Below are positions 1 to 8,204 of a DNA stretch of 64,000 bases, in pieces. The stretch comes from a virus. Below the pieces are notes generated by a model that saw nothing but the letters and a program-made list of their open reading frames with translations, ran no database searches and was not told the DNA's origin. Location: the IMG/VR virus record IMGVR_UViG_3300047666_001259, positions 1 to 64,000 of that record. One strand, given 5' to 3'. The position numbers and the translations under genes are program-made. How positions within the stretch are numbered: the first letter of the stretch is position 1; every line of letters begins with the position of its first letter.

Positions 1-1028
1 AAACATTTCTGAACACCTTTTTCAGTTAAACCTTTACGAAGAACACTTTCATTGATTGGTTGATCAAATGGTGCAGAAGATTTCATTTTTCTTTTCTGAG
101 TTCCCCCACCGAATGGGGCATCATAAGCAAAACCTCCAGCTGATCCAGCTCCACCCCCTGCTGATGTCATCTCATCAATTTCATCTGGAAATTTTTTATC
201 AGCTTGAGCTACACGAGGTCTTTTTTTAGTTGCGTGTGGATTTGCGTTTGGATTCGCATTTGGCTCTTCGTTTGGATACTGCTTTTCAGCTTGAGCTACA
301 CGAGGTCTTTTCTTTAATTCCTCTAATTCCTCTTCCTCTTGAATTTTCGATCTAATCAAAGCATCCTCTTTAGCTTGCTCTTCCTCATCAATTCCATCCG
401 ACTCGAACAAATTATCCATACTGCTTAAGAATGAATTAACATCTCCTATCACAATACTTTCTACAACTGATTGTGTTACGTCAGTTTCAACTCTATCATC
501 GACTCCGATTTTAGATTGGGTTAAATAAGCCGCTTCTTTCTTAGCTGCCTCGTCTAATATTTTCTTCATGTCTTTTTTGAATTTTTTCATGTCTGATAAG
601 CTCATATGTAAGTCTTCGTGTACGAAGAAACCTCCATCAAACTCTCTGTGACCTTGGAATACCGCTTTTTCAGTAGTTCGGTAAATCATGTGGATTATCT
701 CATTTTCAGCATCGATTTGAAAGCTTGACTCAACAAACATTCTCTTTCCACCGTAAGAAATCTGCTTCTCTAGGTAAGAGTTGGTTTTACTGCCAACTTT
801 AACATTACACTTCCCACCTTCTCCAAGACCTGCTCCGTAAACGTTTCCGTCACCATATTCTCCTGCGTGAGTTTCCGTGCATTCAATCCCTAAAGCTTTG
901 AAAGCCCTCATAGAGGCTTCTTCCATTGTTTCTTTAAGAAAAGTATAGACTTCCTGCTTCATTTTTTGATTCTTTTCAAAATCTTCATTACGAGGCACAA
1001 AACCTTTTGGATAAGTATTATTTTTCAT
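1..1028 (-). CDS. Hypothetical phage protein, C-terminus beyond window edge
   Basis: Reading leftward from an ATG at 1028 gives an open frame of 342 codons that runs off the window start, so the C terminus is missing. I do not recognise the family. The N-terminal half is a mixed globular sequence with a glycine-rich stretch (YGDGNVYGAGLGEGG). The middle is acidic and probably coiled coil. The C-terminal part is low complexity: the segment KKRPRVAQA occurs twice, 29 codons apart, flanking a short Pro-Asn-Ala repeat (NPNANPNANPHA). Near the window edge the protein reads QPINESVLRKGL, an (I/L)xE-S site like those cut by T4-type prohead proteases. A TATTTA box lies 17 nt before the start. It may be a head protein, but that is inference only. 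Confidence 0.75.
   Translation of the reverse strand, partial: MKNNTYPKGFVPRNEDFEKNQKMKQEVYTFLKETMEEASMRAFKALGIECTETHAGEYGDGNVYGAGLGEGGKCNVKVGSKTNSYLEKQISYGGKRMFVESSFQIDAENEIIHMIYRTTEKAVFQGHREFDGGFFVHEDLHMSLSDMKKFKKDMKKILDEAAKKEAAYLTQSKIGVDDRVETDVTQSVVESIVIGDVNSFLSSMDNLFESDGIDEEEQAKEDALIRSKIQEEEELEELKKRPRVAQAEKQYPNEEPNANPNANPHATKKRPRVAQADKKFPDEIDEMTSAGGGAGSAGGFAYDAPFGGGTQKRKMKSSAPFDQPINESVLRKGLTEKGVQKC
200..311. repeat. In-frame 25-nt direct repeat (200-224 and 287-311)
   Basis: The 25 bases from 200 to 224 recur without mismatch at 287-311. The spacing of 87 nt is exactly 29 codons, so both copies encode the same peptide (RPRVAQA and flanks) in the minus-strand gene. This is a recent internal duplication or a selected repeated peptide. 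Confidence 0.85.
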
Positions 1029-1045
1029 CTGAATGCGTTTTAAAC

Positions 1046-1051
1046 TAAATA
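1046..1051 (-). promoter_or_regulatory. TATTTA box upstream of the 1028 gene
   Basis: On the minus strand the sequence reads ACTATTTAGTTTAAAAC, with the hexamer 17 nt before the ATG at 1028. The same 16-17 base word precedes the endolysin gene (12908-12913). It belongs to the candidate phage promoter family described in the findings. Confidence 0.5.
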
Positions 1052-1092
1052 GTTGAAAATTAGCATTTGTAACATTTTTATAGATTTTGCGT

Positions 1093-1100
1093 TATAAATA
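1093..1100 (+). promoter_or_regulatory. TATAAATA box (T4 late-promoter-like) before the 1122 gene
   Basis: The octamer TATAAATA, identical to the T4 late promoter core, sits 21 nt before the ATG at 1122. In an AT-rich genome this word can occur by chance. Its position in the divergent gap between the 1028 and 1122 genes supports a promoter. Confidence 0.4.
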
Positions 1101-1121
1101 GAAATAGCAGCGAACATCATT

Positions 1122-1457
1122 ATGGCAACCTTACTAACGAAAGACCTTACAAGGGAATCGACTGAAGTGGTCGATGACAGAAATTTGATTGTTACCCTTA
1201 CAGAGGATCAAGAAATAGAAATGCGACTTAAAGGCGCACGATCTGATCCTAAAAGTATCGGTATACTTGAGCTTTATGAAAATTTATCTGGAGGAAGTCC
1301 TAAAGAGAGTCCTCAAGGTTCTTGTAAGTCTGACAACGGAAGATTGATGGTAAGTCTTTATGACCTTAGAAGTGCGAATGCGATTTCTACTCTGTCTTAT
1401 GAAGATAAAGTAAAGTTTGAGAAAATTATTGTTGATTTGATTAGTATTAACTTCTAA
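1122..1457 (+). CDS. Hypothetical protein, 111 aa
   Basis: A complete frame on the plus strand in a mostly minus-strand region, starting MATLLTKDL. No family is recognised. The central part is hydrophilic with a Gly/Ser loop, and the C terminus is predicted helical (YEDKVKFEKIIVDLI). It has its own TATAAATA box upstream. Its last codons overlap the end of the convergent 1447-1770 gene by 11 nt, with no terminator visible between them. Confidence 0.7.
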   Translation: MATLLTKDLTRESTEVVDDRNLIVTLTEDQEIEMRLKGARSDPKSIGILELYENLSGGSPKESPQGSCKSDNGRLMVSLYDLRSANAISTLSYEDKVKFEKIIVDLISINF

Positions 1458-1770
1458 TCATTCCTTTTTTGATCCAGACTTTCCAAGTTTCTTCAGATTC
1501 TCCTTGAATGCCCGGGTTATCTAGGTACATCGAATCCTTATACATATATCCTAGAAATCTCTTTGTTTCTTTGATTTCATATTTGACCTTATGATCATCA
1601 TAGTAGTAATCGAACTCTATATTTAAGTCTCGATTAATTTCATTAACAGGAACTTTATATGATTTTCTTCCATACACAGGTTTAGCATATAGCCAGAAAT
1701 TGTAGTTCCATGCTAGGTTTTTTAAATAAAATCTGATACGGGAGTGTTTCCAAATGTTTTTTAGTTCCAT
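1447..1770 (-). CDS. Hypothetical protein, 107 aa
   Basis: I chose the ATG at 1770 (MELKNIWKHS) because it overlaps the stop of the upstream 1761-2003 gene by only 10 nt, which is typical of coupled phage genes. Longer versions start inside the neighbour. The protein is rich in aromatic and charged residues (SRIRFYLKNLAWNYNFWLY) and has no recognised domain. It is the last gene of a minus-strand run and converges on the 1122 gene. Confidence 0.65.
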   Translation of the reverse strand: MELKNIWKHSRIRFYLKNLAWNYNFWLYAKPVYGRKSYKVPVNEINRDLNIEFDYYYDDHKVKYEIKETKRFLGYMYKDSMYLDNPGIQGESEETWKVWIKKGMIRS

Positions 1771-2003
1771 AGGGGAGTCACGTCTATTGATGACATAAGG
1801 AAATATATCAAAAATAAACCAAAAATCAAAAGAGCGGCAAACACAAACCAACTAATTACTGTGATTCTAATTCTTTCCATTGGAGAAGAACTTTCGTAGC
1901 TTGCTGCTTTTCTTGTTTCCTTCCAATCAATCAGTAGGAGTCTAAATACAAGAATATCAATTACTAGCAGGATCATCATGATCCCCTTGAGTACTATTAC
2001 CAT
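1761..2003 (-). CDS. Small two-helix membrane protein, about 80 aa
   Basis: Two hydrophobic segments are visible: MMILLVIDILVFRLLLI near the N terminus and VISWFVFAALLIFGLFLIYFL near the C terminus, joined by a charged loop (DWKETRKAASYESSS). This predicts a small inner-membrane protein. The start may be the ATG at 2003 or one of the paired ATGs eight or nine codons later. It overlaps the neighbouring genes at both ends, as expected in a translationally coupled run. A role in lysis or superinfection exclusion is possible, but nothing specific shows it. Confidence 0.65.
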   Translation of the reverse strand: MVIVLKGIMMILLVIDILVFRLLLIDWKETRKAASYESSSPMERIRITVISWFVFAALLIFGLFLIYFLMSSIDVTPLWN

Positions 2004-2220
2004 CTTTGTTATCTTGTGAAAGTTGGGTGATAAAAAAAGAAACCTGATCTATCGAGATTTCTGTTATTGCCAACTTATCAATTTGTTCTTTTAACTTTTC
2101 TTCCGTGACAGGGAAAACACCATGATTGTTGATCATAGTGTTCACAACATTCATAGTGTTATCTTTATCTGTCAAGTACGAGAGGCGTAACCTCTCAAGT
2201 ATTTCAATCTTATTCTTCAT
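1957..2220 (-). CDS. Hypothetical protein, 87 aa
   Basis: The ATG at 2220 (MKNKIEILERLRL) is preferred over an in-frame upstream start, because it leaves only an 11-nt overlap with the stop of the 2210-2806 gene. The sequence is helical and charged, with a Ser/Asp/Asn-rich tail (DNKDGNSTQGDHDDPASN). No family recognised. Confidence 0.65.
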   Translation of the reverse strand: MKNKIEILERLRLSYLTDKDNTMNVVNTMINNHGVFPVTEEKLKEQIDKLAITEISIDQVSFFITQLSQDNKDGNSTQGDHDDPASN

Positions 2221-2806
2221 TTTCCATAAACTGATCAAATCCGTTTGCGTTAACGGCATTCTTTGCAGCTTTCTTTGCTTGCTTCATTAATTCTTCAACC
2301 TGAGTTGCAGCTTGGTGAACAAGGTCTGTACTGTTCATCACTTTTTCTGCTCCAAAGAATCTCATGTTATCCGTGAACTCTCTTGAATCATAGGTGTTCT
2401 TTCTATATTTAACAGTGCCATCTTCTTTCTCATCGATGTTGATCCCGCACATCAATTTGTCTAACTGGATTACTTTATTCACTGAATCTAAATCTTTCCA
2501 AACTGGCTGGTAAAGACAAATGATATAATCAAAACTATCATCAATTACCTTTTCCATTTCTGATCTAGCAATTACACTTCCGATTACATACCTACCACCT
2601 TCTTTCTTTGAAGAAGTTGTGTACAAGAACTTTAATCTCTCTGGATCAATGTTTTCGTTGTAAGGTGAATGTTCTGTAATGAAATTACAAATCTCCCGTA
2701 GCTCATCGTCTGCATCTGCAAACTCAATGCTAGCTTCCATGTCTGGGGTTATTGTCGTTCCTCCTAATTCCGCAATGATTGCGCTACTTCCAAATATTGT
2801 ACTCAT
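2210..2806 (-). CDS. Putative phage metallopeptidase-like protein lacking the zinc motif
   Basis: The ATG at 2806 (MSTIFGSSAII) gives 198 residues. The middle follows the pattern of the putative phage metallopeptidase family (the type with an HELxH site): RSEMEKVIDDSFDYIICL, VWKDLD, then a helix where active members read roughly IDHELCH, followed by REFTDNMRFFG, the usual EF..v..rfG element. Here the helix reads QLDKLMCGINI, so both histidines and the glutamate are gone. It should not act as a protease and may be a structural or regulatory derivative. The family match is made by eye from memory and needs a profile search. A coiled C terminus (QVEELMKQAKKAAKN) follows. Confidence 0.55.
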   Translation of the reverse strand: MSTIFGSSAIIAELGGTTITPDMEASIEFADADDELREICNFITEHSPYNENIDPERLKFLYTTSSKKEGGRYVIGSVIARSEMEKVIDDSFDYIICLYQPVWKDLDSVNKVIQLDKLMCGINIDEKEDGTVKYRKNTYDSREFTDNMRFFGAEKVMNSTDLVHQAATQVEELMKQAKKAAKNAVNANGFDQFMENEE

Positions 2807-2853
2807 CTTCTCTAATTTTTTGAATGATTTTAGACAAAGGTACAAAAATTTGT

Positions 2854-3147
2854 TTAATCGGAGTAAATTATTTCACTATCACCCTTCCCGCACTTACATT
2901 CCGTACACTTACAGCTCTTGCTAATATTTGGTGGTGGTACAGGTAAAATTGGTTGTGGTGAGTGGTGAGGGGTATCATATAACATCCCTCTTAATGCGCT
3001 AGTTTGGGGTTTAAAAGTTTTTTCTCCCCAAACCGAAACTCCTTCGACATAAACTTTTTCTCTTAACAACACCACAGCTTCTGCTGCGGTGATTTTTCCA
3101 TCTTCGAGTAGCTTTTCTACTACGTCTGCTTTTGTGACTTCTTTCAT
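2854..3147 (-). CDS. Hypothetical protein with C-terminal Cys cluster, 97 aa
   Basis: The N-terminal 30 residues look like a small helical domain (MKEVTKADVVEKLLEDGKIT). A proline-rich linker (HHSPQPILPVPPP) and a C-terminal cysteine cluster (CKCTECKCGKG) follow, which could hold zinc. No family recognised. It lies 7-8 codons from its minus-strand neighbours and is probably cotranscribed with them. Confidence 0.65.
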   Translation of the reverse strand: MKEVTKADVVEKLLEDGKITAAEAVVLLREKVYVEGVSVWGEKTFKPQTSALRGMLYDTPHHSPQPILPVPPPNISKSCKCTECKCGKGDSEIIYSD

Positions 3148-3193
3148 TTGCTTTGCTTTTAACTAATATACTCTAATTGACTTAAAAAATCAA

Positions 3194-3721
3194 TTAGGAA
3201 TTCTGCTCTCTATTTTTAACTTTACTCCAAGCTGAATGTGTTCTTTCTGAGCTGTTCATTGGATCGCCAAAAATTCCCATTCCTTTACCTTCTCCAGCGC
3301 CTCCAGACTTCTGAAGGTTTTGCTTTGTTCTGTTGTTGTTTTGGTTCAATCGATCTAATTCTGATTCAACCCACTTTCTACCCTCGTCACCTCCATGAAG
3401 ACCCCAAGTTTGAAGAAGACCAGATGTTTCCATTGTTTTTCCAGCTTGTTGCTCTTGTTGGACAGCGTTTGAATTACTTGCAAAGAATGATCTCAATCTT
3501 TTCATTTCATCAAAATTGAGTGTCTGCTTATTAGATAGGTCTTGAGCCTTTCTTTTACCACTACCTTCATTTCCTCCGTTAGTAGTCAAATCCTTCTGCT
3601 GAATAGCTCTTAAAGCATTCTGAGCAGTAGATGCAACTTGTGAATTGGGAGTGAATGTTTTGTTGTTGTTAAAATCGAATGCTTCAAATATCCTTGATCT
3701 TATTTTCTCTACTAAAGTCAT
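3194..3721 (-). CDS. Hypothetical protein with candidate capsid-targeting N terminus
   Basis: The 175-residue protein begins MTLVEKIRSRIFEAFDF, a short basic amphipathic helix ending in IFE-A. That resembles the (I/L)xE cleavage sites used by T4-type prohead proteases. The middle is low complexity (Gln, Asn, Ser, Lys). The C terminus has a distinctive block, LQTWGLHGGDEGRKWVESEL followed by a Gly-rich GMGIFGDPM, which looks conserved but which I cannot name. It could be an internal head protein. That is inference from the N-terminal pattern shared with the genes at 7511, 13734 and 31653. Confidence 0.6.
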   Translation of the reverse strand: MTLVEKIRSRIFEAFDFNNNKTFTPNSQVASTAQNALRAIQQKDLTTNGGNEGSGKRKAQDLSNKQTLNFDEMKRLRSFFASNSNAVQQEQQAGKTMETSGLLQTWGLHGGDEGRKWVESELDRLNQNNNRTKQNLQKSGGAGEGKGMGIFGDPMNSSERTHSAWSKVKNREQNS

Positions 3722-3731
3722 TTTGGTTTCT

Positions 3732-4169
3732 TTATTTAATTAACCTTAACACTTCTTCCTTAATATCTATCGGGTTCTTTGCAGCGTGACCTAATCTTGA
3801 TAGATGCCAATTAATTTCGTCATAAAATCCCATATTATTAACAGGAGCGCCTGACTCTAGTGTTCTCATAAGAGATATCTTTACAGCTTCTTCTGGTCTT
3901 AATGTTGACCCAACAGAGTCTTCTGCTCCCGTGACAACATTACTTACCGTGTTTAGGGATTTCATTCCCGTATTTGTCCCACCTTGAGAGTAGAAATTTT
4001 CATTTACATCTTCAGCATTTAAGTTCTTTTTGATACGATCCATGTCTGCCCTAATTTCTTCTTCATTAAGGTGATCTGTTTCTGTTTTATAAACTTCCTG
4101 CTTACTGTTGAAAGACTTTACAAGGTCTTTCATTCTTTGACGTTCTTTATCTTGTTCTTGATTATCCAT
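3732..4169 (-). CDS. Hypothetical protein, 145 aa
   Basis: Hydrophilic protein with a charged helical N terminus (MDNQEQDKERQRMKDLVKSF) and a more globular C-terminal half (FYDEINWHLSRLGHAAKNP). No family recognised. It lies 10 nt upstream of the 3194-3721 gene and is probably in the same transcript. Confidence 0.65.
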   Translation of the reverse strand: MDNQEQDKERQRMKDLVKSFNSKQEVYKTETDHLNEEEIRADMDRIKKNLNAEDVNENFYSQGGTNTGMKSLNTVSNVVTGAEDSVGSTLRPEEAVKISLMRTLESGAPVNNMGFYDEINWHLSRLGHAAKNPIDIKEEVLRLIK

Positions 4170-4186
4170 TTCTTTATATTATTTTT

Positions 4187-4672
4187 TTACCAAGAGACAG
4201 CACCCACTCCGAGGTCGCCCATGTACATCCTTGAAACTCTAGGAACTATTGCGTATACTTTATCTGTATCCCAAACACTAGTACCTGCTAGTGAGGCATT
4301 GTTAATTGGCATTGGATTATCATCCATTATTTGACCTGAATCGTCAATAATTTCATTCACTTCTTCTTCCGAATCTTCTTTATCATCTATTACTTCATTA
4401 GAGACTCTAATAAAATCTTTGATAAACGATGTATAAATATCTTCTTTATTGTCTTCTTTACATTTTCCAAACCAATTTTTAAATTGACTGTACTTTGTAA
4501 CAAGGCTCATCTTCTTTCCGAATGTCGTTGTAAAGTCTAATCTGATATAGTCTTCCTCAGAATCAAAAGCAACGTCAGCCACATCGGAAACGTTTGTTTC
4601 ATCGATATGTAATCTTTCGTCTGACTCTGCAAGAATACCTAAATAGTAGTCCTTGATAGAAATTTTTCCCAT
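4187..4672 (-). CDS. Hypothetical protein, 161 aa
   Basis: Starts MGKISIKDYYLGIL. An acidic middle section (DDKEDSEEEVNEIIDDSG) separates two globular parts. The C terminus (YAIVPRVSRMYMGDLGVGAVSW) is neutral and aromatic, which is unusual in this acidic neighbourhood. No family recognised. A TATTTA box 15 nt before the start suggests that it heads a transcription unit running to about 1447. Confidence 0.65.
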   Translation of the reverse strand: MGKISIKDYYLGILAESDERLHIDETNVSDVADVAFDSEEDYIRLDFTTTFGKKMSLVTKYSQFKNWFGKCKEDNKEDIYTSFIKDFIRVSNEVIDDKEDSEEEVNEIIDDSGQIMDDNPMPINNASLAGTSVWDTDKVYAIVPRVSRMYMGDLGVGAVSW

Positions 4673-4687
4673 GCTATCATTTTAATC

Positions 4688-4693
4688 TAAATA
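4688..4693 (-). promoter_or_regulatory. TATTTA box upstream of the 4672 gene
   Basis: Minus strand reads AGCTATTTAGATTAAAATG, with the hexamer 15 nt before the ATG at 4672. It closely resembles the boxes at 1046 and 12908. Confidence 0.5.
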
Positions 4694-4698
4694 GCTAG

Positions 4699-5052
4699 TT
4701 ATTTGGATTTTTTGAGAATCTTCTCGATTATTTCAGATTTCACACTATATTTGAGAGCCAAATCATCTTCCATACGTATTTCACTCACTATTGTAGGGTG
4801 TTGCATAGCTCCTTCAGTCCTTACAGCTACTATTCTCGGTTCTCCTTGAATTCTCATATACTCTAATTTTAGAGGGACATCTTCAAACTCTATTTTAGCT
4901 TTTGAGTAAACCTCACCACTCTCGTCTTCTTGAAGAAATTTTTTGATCAAAATATTACCCTTTAAACTGTAGTGACACTTAAGGCGTTCTTCTTTAAACT
5001 CAAAGTAATCAACAAGAAAATTGTTCTTATCGTAAATGAAATAATTATTCAT
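4699..5052 (-). CDS. Hypothetical protein, 117 aa
   Basis: The ATG at 5052 (MNNYFIYDKNN) overlaps the stop of the PcfJ-like gene by 8 nt, so it is preferred over a longer in-frame start inside that gene. The sequence looks like a mostly beta globular protein with a basic C-terminal helix (EIIEKILKKSK). No family recognised. Confidence 0.65.
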   Translation of the reverse strand: MNNYFIYDKNNFLVDYFEFKEERLKCHYSLKGNILIKKFLQEDESGEVYSKAKIEFEDVPLKLEYMRIQGEPRIVAVRTEGAMQHPTIVSEIRMEDDLALKYSVKSEIIEKILKKSK

Positions 5053-7411
5053 CTTCAAAACCTTGCCAGTTATCAGACTTATCAACTGATTCGTTAACCG
5101 ATATATCTAAATTATCAGTTGTTCCGTCACCATTTAACTTTATATCGTTCAATGGCATGTAAGAGATATCGTTCTGGGTCATCCAGTCCATTACAAGCAC
5201 TCTCACACGATCTGAAGCTAGTTGGTTGTGGTAAGACTTCAGTTGATGGAATTCAAGCCCTGTATAGGCATTATAATTGAATCCAATAGTAAATCTACTC
5301 ATTTCCCCTTTCGGAATACGAGGAGACTCATCAACTAGCTTTGCAACTAGGTAATATCCAGAACTTACTTTGTTTCCGTAGTTACCTGCCGAGTGAGACA
5401 TTTCCTCACCCTCTGCAATAAAGTCTTGTACGTTATCTAAAATGATAACTCTGATATTTCCTGTATATTCTGGGTTCTCTTCAAGATACTTAAACTTGGT
5501 AGTAAACTTGGTGAACGGACTTTCTCCGCCATACTCTTGTTTAATGAAAGCGTATCTTGTAACCAAGTTATCATGATACTTCTTAAGTTTATCAAAATCC
5601 TTAATCTTATTGAAATACTTCTTACGATCATAATGCTTCGCTTGATCTGGTTTTTCAGCCAACATCTGATTGAACTCTTCAAGCATCAATAAAGCATCAT
5701 CATAAAAATTCCAATCAAAATCTCTAATCAATTCATAGTTTGTTTCGATCTCATCATCCGTCTTTGATAAGTCTGACCCCTCTTCTAATCTGTATCTCCC
5801 AAGAGTTTTTTGTCTTGCAAAAGATGTTGTTAAAGAAATCACTTGATCTAATTCTCTTAAATCCATTTTCTCACGGAAGTATATTCCTGTATTCTCATCA
5901 ATCAAATGCTTTAAGATGTCGATCTCATATTTATTCAAAATATTGATCACCTCATGCTTGTCATAGAATTTAAAATATTTCAGGAGACTTTTATAATCAG
6001 AGAAGTTTCTAAGCTTCTTGTATATCGATTTAGAAATAGAACCATCTTCAATAATTTCCATCACTGTGATACCTTCTCCTTTAGCAGTTTCTTTCTGCAT
6101 CCCTTTGTGAGCCATTTTAAGTCTAGTATTCTCGGAAGCTTTATCAATCTCTTTTTGATTTCTTACTTTCAAAACAATTTCTTTTTCTTCCGCACCCTCT
6201 TGAACTACCAACTCTTCAGTTGTTATTTTTTTCTCAACAAATTCCGTCTTTGGAATCTCATACTCGACTTCTTCACCAGTTTTCTCATCGATTCTGGTTT
6301 TCTTTTCCATTACTACACGCTTCTGAGTCTTGCCGTCCTCATCAGTATATGTTTCCATAACATTCTTCTCCACCTGAATAGTTTTAACTGTTTCTACGGT
6401 CTTCATCAAAGTTTTGGACTTGTAGACGAAATCGTGTACATCCCTATTATCTGCATCGATGTAATCATTCAGTTTATCTACATAAGTCTTTGTCAAGAAA
6501 TTGAAAATTCTTATTGGTTTAGTAATTTTCTCATCCTTCATGATTTGTTCATCTGGTAATTCACATTCCCTAATTAAATCAAACAAGAAGATAGGACTTT
6601 TTGTTAAGGCGATAGTTGAAAGATTTGAATATCTAAGAATAGAAAATAATATGATCATGATTTTAGAAATCTCATCGATCCCTGAAGTGTTCTTAATCTC
6701 TTGTAGAAGTCCACCGACAATATCAATATTACTTGTGTCACTAACAATGTCACATAAGTTATTAACAAACATATGTAAATGATGGAATCCAAAAATAATC
6801 TTGATCTCTGTTCTGAAGAAAGTTTCTATTGCCCCAGCCACGTCTTTCAGTTTTACTTCCCTAAATTTATCATCTTCAAATGATTTATAGAAAATTTGTT
6901 TGGTTTCTTTATCAACTCTTAATTGTCTATATGAAAGCTCAAACTCAATCTTCTCACCCATTGATCCTTGGGTAGTCAGTTCGGTTCCTTTTACATCTTC
7001 AATTAAAGAAACAACTTTAGGGTACACTTTCCAATAAAACAGATTAATCTCTTTATCATCTTGTTTAGTGTTAAATCCTGTAGCAAAATTTTCATCCGTA
7101 TAAAAAAGTCTTTTCTTATTTTCGGGAATCAAGTAGTTTGTGTTACATGATGGGCAGATAGCTCCATCGTTCATCGTTCTTCTTACGTCACCAAATATCC
7201 TTTCAAATTCTCCTAAGAAGTTATCATAATTACCGTTGGCGTATACAGTTTTATCATCATTGATTCCAGACACTTGTTCGCTAGATACATTATTTACGAA
7301 GTTGGTTCCACAATTGCAGAAAAATTTCTCTCCCGCTTCAGTGGATTCCGTGTAAGAAAACCTTTGAGTAAAGGTTTGTAGCTCTTGGATTTCTGATATA
7401 TTCAATTTCAT
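5045..7411 (-). CDS. PcfJ-like domain protein with N-terminal zinc-ribbon-like motif
   Basis: The ATG at 7411 (MKLNISEIQEL) gives about 788 residues. Near the N terminus are paired cysteines at about 32/34 and 86/89 (CNCG and CPSC), consistent with a zinc ribbon. The middle contains a charged coiled segment rich in Lys/Glu/Val. Near the C terminus is EGEEMSHSAGNYGNKVSSG followed by an alternating strand pattern and a QLKSYHNQ element. This matches the core of PcfJ-like proteins (EG..M.HCV..Y......G), although the usual His-Cys is His-Ser here. PcfJ-like proteins occur in conjugative plasmids and phages and have no settled function. It heads an operon after a terminator. A role in nucleic-acid handling is a guess. 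Confidence 0.65.
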   Translation of the reverse strand: MKLNISEIQELQTFTQRFSYTESTEAGEKFFCNCGTNFVNNVSSEQVSGINDDKTVYANGNYDNFLGEFERIFGDVRRTMNDGAICPSCNTNYLIPENKKRLFYTDENFATGFNTKQDDKEINLFYWKVYPKVVSLIEDVKGTELTTQGSMGEKIEFELSYRQLRVDKETKQIFYKSFEDDKFREVKLKDVAGAIETFFRTEIKIIFGFHHLHMFVNNLCDIVSDTSNIDIVGGLLQEIKNTSGIDEISKIMIILFSILRYSNLSTIALTKSPIFLFDLIRECELPDEQIMKDEKITKPIRIFNFLTKTYVDKLNDYIDADNRDVHDFVYKSKTLMKTVETVKTIQVEKNVMETYTDEDGKTQKRVVMEKKTRIDEKTGEEVEYEIPKTEFVEKKITTEELVVQEGAEEKEIVLKVRNQKEIDKASENTRLKMAHKGMQKETAKGEGITVMEIIEDGSISKSIYKKLRNFSDYKSLLKYFKFYDKHEVINILNKYEIDILKHLIDENTGIYFREKMDLRELDQVISLTTSFARQKTLGRYRLEEGSDLSKTDDEIETNYELIRDFDWNFYDDALLMLEEFNQMLAEKPDQAKHYDRKKYFNKIKDFDKLKKYHDNLVTRYAFIKQEYGGESPFTKFTTKFKYLEENPEYTGNIRVIILDNVQDFIAEGEEMSHSAGNYGNKVSSGYYLVAKLVDESPRIPKGEMSRFTIGFNYNAYTGLEFHQLKSYHNQLASDRVRVLVMDWMTQNDISYMPLNDIKLNGDGTTDNLDISVNESVDKSDNWQGFEDE

Positions 7412-7457
7412 CTTTAATAGTAGTTTTGTTGAATATAAAAACAAAAATCATAAAAAC

Positions 7458-7492
7458 AAAAAAAGCCTACTCGTTAAAGTAGGCTTTTTTTT
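7458..7492 (-). terminator. Intrinsic terminator after the 7511-8176 gene
   Basis: Stem AAGCCTAC/GTAGGCTT with an 8-nt loop, flanked by an A tract on the left and a T tract on the right. It could work in both directions. It sits just past the stop of the minus-strand gene at 7511, so on the minus strand it ends that transcript. Confidence 0.9.
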
Positions 7493-7510
7493 AATATTGT
7501 TGTGTAAGTC

Positions 7511-8176
7511 TTAAATCAAATCTTTGATCTTTCTTGCTTCGTTAATAGCGAAGTCAATTAGTTCTTTTTTGTTTAACTTACCTTCTGGCATTTGAATAGC
7601 ATCAGAAATTCTTGGCTCTGTCTCCTTTACTGAAGAATCAGGAGCTGACTCTTTAGCAACTGCTTTCTTCTGTCCAACAGTAGTAGCTTGGCTTCCTACT
7701 CCTTCCGATCCAGCTTCAACATAAGTTTTAGTACCTCCGTCTATCTCTCTGTCCATTGAGTTCATTTCAGCTTCACCATTCTCATCAAACGGAGCGCCTA
7801 AATCTGCTTTAGGTTGATCAGTTTTTGAAGTAGCATCTTTATCTTTCATACCAGCAGTAGCTGATTGGTCAGACTTAAGCTCTCCTCCAGCTTCTACCTT
7901 AACAGCAGCAGAGATGTCACCATCTGAACCTTGCTCTTTATCCATTGTGTTCATGGTCACTTTCGTAGCATCGCTAGTAGCAACGTTTGCTGACTTAGTT
8001 TCAGTAGCTGAAACTTTAGCAACTGGCTTAGCATCTGCTCCGCTAACCATTTTATTCATCTTGACTTCGGTAGGGTCTCCGTCAGACTTCATATCGGCTT
8101 CAATCAACTGCATAATTTTCTTATCAACGTATTCGTTTAATTGCTCGTTGGTTACCTTTATAGTTTTCTTTGACAT
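7511..8176 (-). CDS. Ala/Ser/Asp-rich repeat protein with candidate capsid-targeting N terminus
   Basis: A 221-residue low-complexity protein. The N terminus (EYVDKKIMQLIEADMK) is a basic helix ending in LIE-A, the kind of site cut by T4-type prohead proteases. Three degenerate internal repeats are built around EVKMNKM, KVTMNTMDKE and EAEMNSMDRE. The C terminus returns to a charged helix containing another AINE-A site (FAINEARKIKDLI). It is monocistronic, with its own TATTTA box and terminator, which suggests strong expression. An abundant internal head or scaffold-like protein is possible, but no homologue is recognised. Confidence 0.6.
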   Translation of the reverse strand: MSKKTIKVTNEQLNEYVDKKIMQLIEADMKSDGDPTEVKMNKMVSGADAKPVAKVSATETKSANVATSDATKVTMNTMDKEQGSDGDISAAVKVEAGGELKSDQSATAGMKDKDATSKTDQPKADLGAPFDENGEAEMNSMDREIDGGTKTYVEAGSEGVGSQATTVGQKKAVAKESAPDSSVKETEPRISDAIQMPEGKLNKKELIDFAINEARKIKDLI

Positions 8177-8204
8177 ATCTGTAATTTTTAAAAATATTCT
8201 TACC

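Noticed and set aside
2835-2842. TACCTTTG match to the Bacteroidota -7 box on the minus strand
   Set aside because: No TTG at a suitable distance upstream. Matches of this 8-mer occur frequently by chance in AT-rich DNA; I kept only sites with both elements.
3173-3197. CTAATTGA/TCAATTAG 8-bp inverted repeat
   Set aside because: Considered as a terminator for the 3194 gene, but no T tract follows on the minus strand and AT-only stems this short are expected by chance.
5954-6559. Plus-strand open frame of 201 codons opposite the PcfJ-like gene
   Set aside because: It is antisense to a long minus-strand gene with recognisable motifs; the protein is Phe/Leu-rich without any domain, as expected for a shadow of an AT-rich gene.
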